Origin: Pelargonium cotyledonis
Lineage: Eukaryota > Streptophyta > Magnoliopsida > Geraniales > Geraniaceae
Reading direction: 5' to 3'
DNA: 26,087 nt
NCBI GenBank assembly: GCA_036897625.1
Contig: JAYMTA010000610.1
Coordinates: forward strand, 1 to 26,087
Position numbers and translations under genes: made by a program. Below are positions 22,361-26,087 of the stretch, in pieces. Position 1 is the stretch's first letter. Every line of letters begins with the position of its first letter. The notes beneath the pieces are model-generated. The model made no database searches and was not told where the DNA came from. It saw nothing but the letters and a program-made list of their open reading frames with translations.

Positions 22361-23300
22361 CTGTTTTTGTACTGTATACTGCTTTTATCTATTTATTTAT
22401 TATTTTTTTCCGAGTGGAACGCATGGATCTCTTAATAGTCTTTCAATACTGTTTTTTAAACAAAAGAAAAGAAAATTTATTTAATGTACTTTTTCTGAAC
22501 GAACTTAGTGTACTTTGAAGATTTTCTTAAAGGGGATTACAATTTGATATCATATGATAACCATTCATTTTAAGTGTAATGGATGTTGAAACTATATTTT
22601 GTGGTTAGAAATAATTGAAATAAATAAGTCTTAATTGAAATGAAAACTTACCAGATACTATCATACCATAGTTACTCTTTTTACATGTGTCTTCTTATTC
22701 TTAAAATTTAAGAAGTTTCAGTAATTGCATGAATATGCTCAATTTCCTGAATAAATTCACCCATGGTTCAATTATTTTCAACTCTAGTATATGCTCAAAA
22801 GCATGACCATGCAAATGAGAAACATGATCATTCAATAATTTGGACTGATGCTGCTCGACTCTTTTCGAATGTACGACCACTAGGTAGTGAAGGATGTTTG
22901 TTCAATAGACATCTTCTTGTTGACTTTATTCAAATGCACAATCGTTAATAATGTGTCATATTGTCATTCGTTTTCTTGATTTATGATATTTTGGATAGTA
23001 TAAGTGACAACTTTAACAAAAAAATGTGTCTCGTAAAGTTTTACGAAAATTCTCAAATAAAAATTAGAATATGATTATAAACATTACCAACTCCGTTACC
23101 CGCTTAAGCAGGGGGTTCACCATCCCTTGAGACAGGAATTTGCGGGTTGCGGATTTTCTCCCCCACGATGACCATCCCTAGCTGCACCTTTTCAAATTAA
23201 TGGACTGACCCACTTGTCTGGAAAAATCTTATGATCAATACAATATATCATAGATCCAGAGACCAAAATCACAGCTAGTTCAACATGTAGAAAACAAATT
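22361..23300. other. AT-rich spacer with one GC-richer patch
   Basis: No gene is seen. 23090-23185 is unusually GC-rich for its surroundings, with CCCGCTTAAGCAGGGGG and GCGGGTTGCGGATTTTC. It may be a scrap of a dispersed repeat, but I cannot name it. Confidence 0.35.
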
Positions 23301-23690
23301 AAGGATGGAGATTAAACAGACACATTGCCAAACACATGAATCTCGGCAACTAGTAAAGGTTAATTCAAAATATTTAGAGCTAAGCATGACAACTAGAATC
23401 TAAACTCACTTACAATTTTTAATTTCAGTGCAACAAATATTCAGACATATACAAGCTCATATCTGGTATAGCGAGAAAAAAAAAATAATGAAAGAGAGGA
23501 CTAATACTTCTATCCCATGTCGTCTCAATCTGGAAAGACATGTACTGCATACCTAGTATCACTGGAAACATGATAATCTAGTTCACTCATCGAAACCTAT
23601 TTACCCAGCACGATCTGAAACAATGAGCAATAGTAACGACAATTCATAGCATGTGGCTTTACTCTATACTGTAAAAGTAATTATGTTTCA
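23300..23690 (-). other. Presumed 3' UTR and flank of the IST1-like gene
   Basis: The region follows the stop codon of the IST1-like gene on the minus strand. No separate gene or repeat is recognised and the poly(A) site is not clear. Confidence 0.35.
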
Positions 23691-26087
23691 TCAGCGATTA
23701 TTTCGGAGAGACTGTAAGTGGGCAGTGAGGAAGTCAATATCAGGAAGATTGGGATGAACATGACTGGGCTTCTCCTTAGATGGAGACTTGGCTGCACTCA
23801 AACTTGAAGTCTTCAAACTTCCAGAGGTACCTGATGACACTATCTTTGGAAGAGAATCGGATGACTGTTCCCTAACAGCTGACTTCAGCCTTTCCTCAGA
23901 TGAGGGCCTGTTAAAGTCTCGAACTGGCTTAGGTTCAGCCACTTCTCTTTCTTTAGGTGAGGGCCTGTTGCGTTCTGGAATTGGCTTAGACACTGGTTTG
24001 GCCTCTTTCCTTTCCTTAGGTGAGAGCCTGTTGCGGTCTGGAATTAGCTTAGACACTGGTTCGGCCTCTTTTCTTTGCTTAGGTAAGGACCTGTTGGAGT
24101 CTGGAATTGGCTTAGACACTGGTTCTGCCACTTTTCTGGCCCAATCAAGATCCCCCATGTGAAATGAGCTCTTAGTCACAGAATGGGGCTCAGATACAGT
24201 TTCAGTCGTTTCTGCACTGCGAATCGAAGTTCCTTGACTTTCAGACAAAACTGTAGTTTTCACGGGAGAATGCCTATCAGACAGTGCAGGGGAAGCTTTT
24301 GTCCTTCGAGAAAATCCAGTACTAGTGCTAGCTTTTCTGGCTGCATTTGGTCCAACAAGATCCTCAAAATCAATGTTGTCTGAATCAAAATAAGTTGGCG
24401 GGCTTCTGGAAGTTGACTTCTTATTTACTTCAATGCTCATACTGTTATTATGCGGCTCCTGACTACTGCTATACATCTGTTTTGGAACTTCCTCATCTGA
24501 ATCATTATCCAAGTGTGCATGTGAGACTATTCTCCTGTTCAGATTCTCCACTTCTCCCAGACTATCTCCAAAACCAACAGTAGTCTTGACTCTTTGGGAA
24601 GAAGAGGATTGCTCAATCCTGCTGGGAGTATCCTCAACTGCTAGTTTGGACAAGAAAGCATTCCCAGAAGGATTGTTCCTATATGGTGGATGCCTATTAC
24701 TCTTCTTATTTCGAAGTCCACCTGTCAGCATTCCCAAGTTTAATTCTGAACCACTATCCAAACTAGAATCTTTCACATCAGCATCTCTTACGATACCAGG
24801 TAGCTGTGATGCGAGAAAGTTATCCTTCACTTCTTCATGTAACAATGAAGGCCTTGAAAGTCGCTGAGCACGCCTACTGTATCCTTCAACCACTGGATCG
24901 TTAGATGGATCAGAGTCATCATCGTCTGAAACTACTTGTGATGTCTTAAGTTTGGAGGGGAAGTCACTGATGCTAAACTTTTCCTGAATATTGCTACTGG
25001 ATTCCATTCCTTGGTTTCCATCAGGGTGTACTTCCCTAGAGTCCATATCATTTGAAAAGAACTGTGACAACACTTTTATGTCTGACACTGATCCCTTATC
25101 CACAAATGATGATTTATGTTCAGACATAAACGTTCTAGGGTCTATCCTCTCATCATGCTTAGAGTTGTCCAGTTCCTCTGCACCTTCAGAACTTGAAACA
25201 TCTGAATCATCAAAGGTCACAGGCAATGGGTCATCTGACTGTGAAGCAACCACCGAACCTGCAGAAAACTCAGGATCAGGTACATTCTGCATTGGACTCC
25301 AAGCATTTATATTTGTTGACAGATGAGTTGGTGATCTTCTGCCTGGTGATGAGAAAAGCAAACTAGATTCCTGTCCCATGCCCACTGCATCAAGCACATC
25401 TTCATTATCATCTGAACCAGATTCATCAAAAACTAAAGAGGCCTTGTCATGAGAACTAGATTGTTTAGAGTCACTTTGAATGCTTCCTTCATCAGTAACA
25501 GCAAAAGGGTTCTCAACACCATCACTGTTTGGATCCATAACAACATTATGATCATCACTAAGAGTTCTTGAATGAGAAGGAGAACAACTCCTGCTCGATT
25601 GTTTTCTAATCCTTGCTTCTGCCGAGTAATCAATGTTTTCAGATTTGACGTCATCTTGCTCTTCACTCGCTGATTTAAAGCTGGACTTGCTAGATTGAGT
25701 CCTAAAATTCATTCTACTTGTGAGATCACTCCTCTCAAGTCCAAATGAGTTATCTGTCATCATGGAACTATTTACCACAGGATCATCCACAGAAGATGAC
25801 GAGCTAGAATTATTGGTGCTTTTTAGGTCATTCTTGTAAAACCTTTCATCCACTCCACTTGCCTGGTTATCTTGCTCATTCTGAATCTGAGGAACTTTTC
25901 TGTTAAAGCCATCATTCACTTGATCTTTAGCAAGATGTTCATCTTCAAATTTTGAACCAGCATGCCTTTCAGGCAGATCGCCTCTTAAACCATAAGCAGA
26001 AGAGTTATGCGATTCGGAGGAATACTGCCTGTTTTCATGGCTTTTAAGATTTTCCGCAGCTCTTGCAGGCCAACTCACTCCCTCTTC
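23691..26087 (-). CDS. IST1-like protein (ESCRT-III/Vps4 regulator), C-terminal exon, partial
   Basis: The open frame has 799 codons including the stop and enters from the right edge, so the N-terminal IST1 domain and earlier exons lie outside the window. What is seen is a long, probably disordered tail rich in Ser, Asp, Glu, Lys and Pro. It has acidic-serine patches such as DDDDSDPSND and SPP/SPK sites. It ends HVHPNLPDIDFLTAHLQSLR, like the conserved C-terminus of plant IST1-like proteins, where LxxHLxxLR resembles an MIT-interacting motif that would bind Vps4/SKD1 or LIP5. From knowledge of the family, the protein would act at multivesicular bodies. Four copies of a 21-residue repeat lie near the C-terminus. 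The family assignment rests mainly on the tail motif and overall character, so it is moderately sure. The first visible residues are EEGVSWPARAAE. Confidence 0.65.
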   Translation of the reverse strand, partial: EEGVSWPARAAENLKSHENRQYSSESHNSSAYGLRGDLPERHAGSKFEDEHLAKDQVNDGFNRKVPQIQNEQDNQASGVDERFYKNDLKSTNNSSSSSSVDDPVVNSSMMTDNSFGLERSDLTSRMNFRTQSSKSSFKSASEEQDDVKSENIDYSAEARIRKQSSRSCSPSHSRTLSDDHNVVMDPNSDGVENPFAVTDEGSIQSDSKQSSSHDKASLVFDESGSDDNEDVLDAVGMGQESSLLFSSPGRRSPTHLSTNINAWSPMQNVPDPEFSAGSVVASQSDDPLPVTFDDSDVSSSEGAEELDNSKHDERIDPRTFMSEHKSSFVDKGSVSDIKVLSQFFSNDMDSREVHPDGNQGMESSSNIQEKFSISDFPSKLKTSQVVSDDDDSDPSNDPVVEGYSRRAQRLSRPSLLHEEVKDNFLASQLPGIVRDADVKDSSLDSGSELNLGMLTGGLRNKKSNRHPPYRNNPSGNAFLSKLAVEDTPSRIEQSSSSQRVKTTVGFGDSLGEVENLNRRIVSHAHLDNDSDEEVPKQMYSSSQEPHNNSMSIEVNKKSTSRSPPTYFDSDNIDFEDLVGPNAARKASTSTGFSRRTKASPALSDRHSPVKTTVLSESQGTSIRSAETTETVSEPHSVTKSSFHMGDLDWARKVAEPVSKPIPDSNRSLPKQRKEAEPVSKLIPDRNRLSPKERKEAKPVSKPIPERNRPSPKEREVAEPKPVRDFNRPSSEERLKSAVREQSSDSLPKIVSSGTSGSLKTSSLSAAKSPSKEKPSHVHPNLPDIDFLTAHLQSLRNNR
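23886..24131 (-). repeat. 63-bp coding minisatellite in the IST1-like gene
   Basis: Three full 63-bp units (24131-24069, 24068-24006, 24005-23943) and one shortened unit from 23942 encode variants of AEPVSKPIPDRNR-SPKERK. The frame is kept throughout. Each unit is Pro/Lys/Arg-rich, with one SPK or LPK site. Confidence 0.95.

Noticed and set aside
23788-25326. Several plus-strand open frames
   Set aside because: They are the antisense of the long IST1-like exon. The minus-strand frame is open for 799 codons and ends in a conserved motif.

Overview
The window is nuclear DNA from a flowering plant, very likely a eudicot. It is AT-rich, has intron-containing genes with plant-type splice sites, and carries plant transposon families (L1-type LINE, CACTA, Tourist-like, copia LTR, tRNA-type SINE). 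The species cannot be named from the sequence alone. There are no bacterial-style operons; each gene has its own promoter.

Layout. 1-900: AT-rich, gene-free, with short repeats. 1227-3018 (-): cytosolic ribosomal protein L28 gene, with three coding exons, a leader intron, a TATA box and a telo-box. 3172-3776: two inverted-repeat elements, one of them a Tourist-like MITE with TAA target duplications. 4057-4134: compound microsatellite. 4158 to about 8150 (-): decayed LINE with poly(A), endonuclease, reverse transcriptase and a trace of ORF1. 8600-10195: repeats and retroelement debris, including a copia-type LTR with its primer-binding site. 10196-12480: no recognisable protein gene; contains GC-rich islets with splice-like borders, a cluster of CACTA-like subterminal repeats, and a 135-bp segment shared with the RPL28 3' flank. 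12638-12881 (-): probable SINE. 13827-16965 (+): deoxyhypusine synthase in seven coding exons, with a one-base frameshift in exon 4 and a GC-AG intron. 17448-18538 (-): pseudogene of a caffeoyl-CoA O-methyltransferase-like (CCoAOMT-like) gene. 20157-21564 (-): its intact tandem paralogue, five exons, 235 aa. 23691-26087 (-): long last exon of an IST1-like ESCRT regulator that runs off the right edge.

The genes are unrelated housekeeping or metabolic genes (ribosome, eIF5A hypusination, phenylpropanoid/flavonoid methylation, endosomal sorting). The one functional grouping is the CCoAOMT-like tandem pair, made by a segmental duplication of roughly 2 kb that included the upstream region. Because one copy decayed and the other did not, the pair gives internal 'before' states for two insertions in the pseudogene copy. 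One is a 171-bp CACTA MITE with a precise empty site. The other is a poly(A)-tailed copy of the 3' end of 25S rRNA. These two insertions and the DHS frameshift are the observations most worth checking. I found no convincing evidence of a wholly new biological system.
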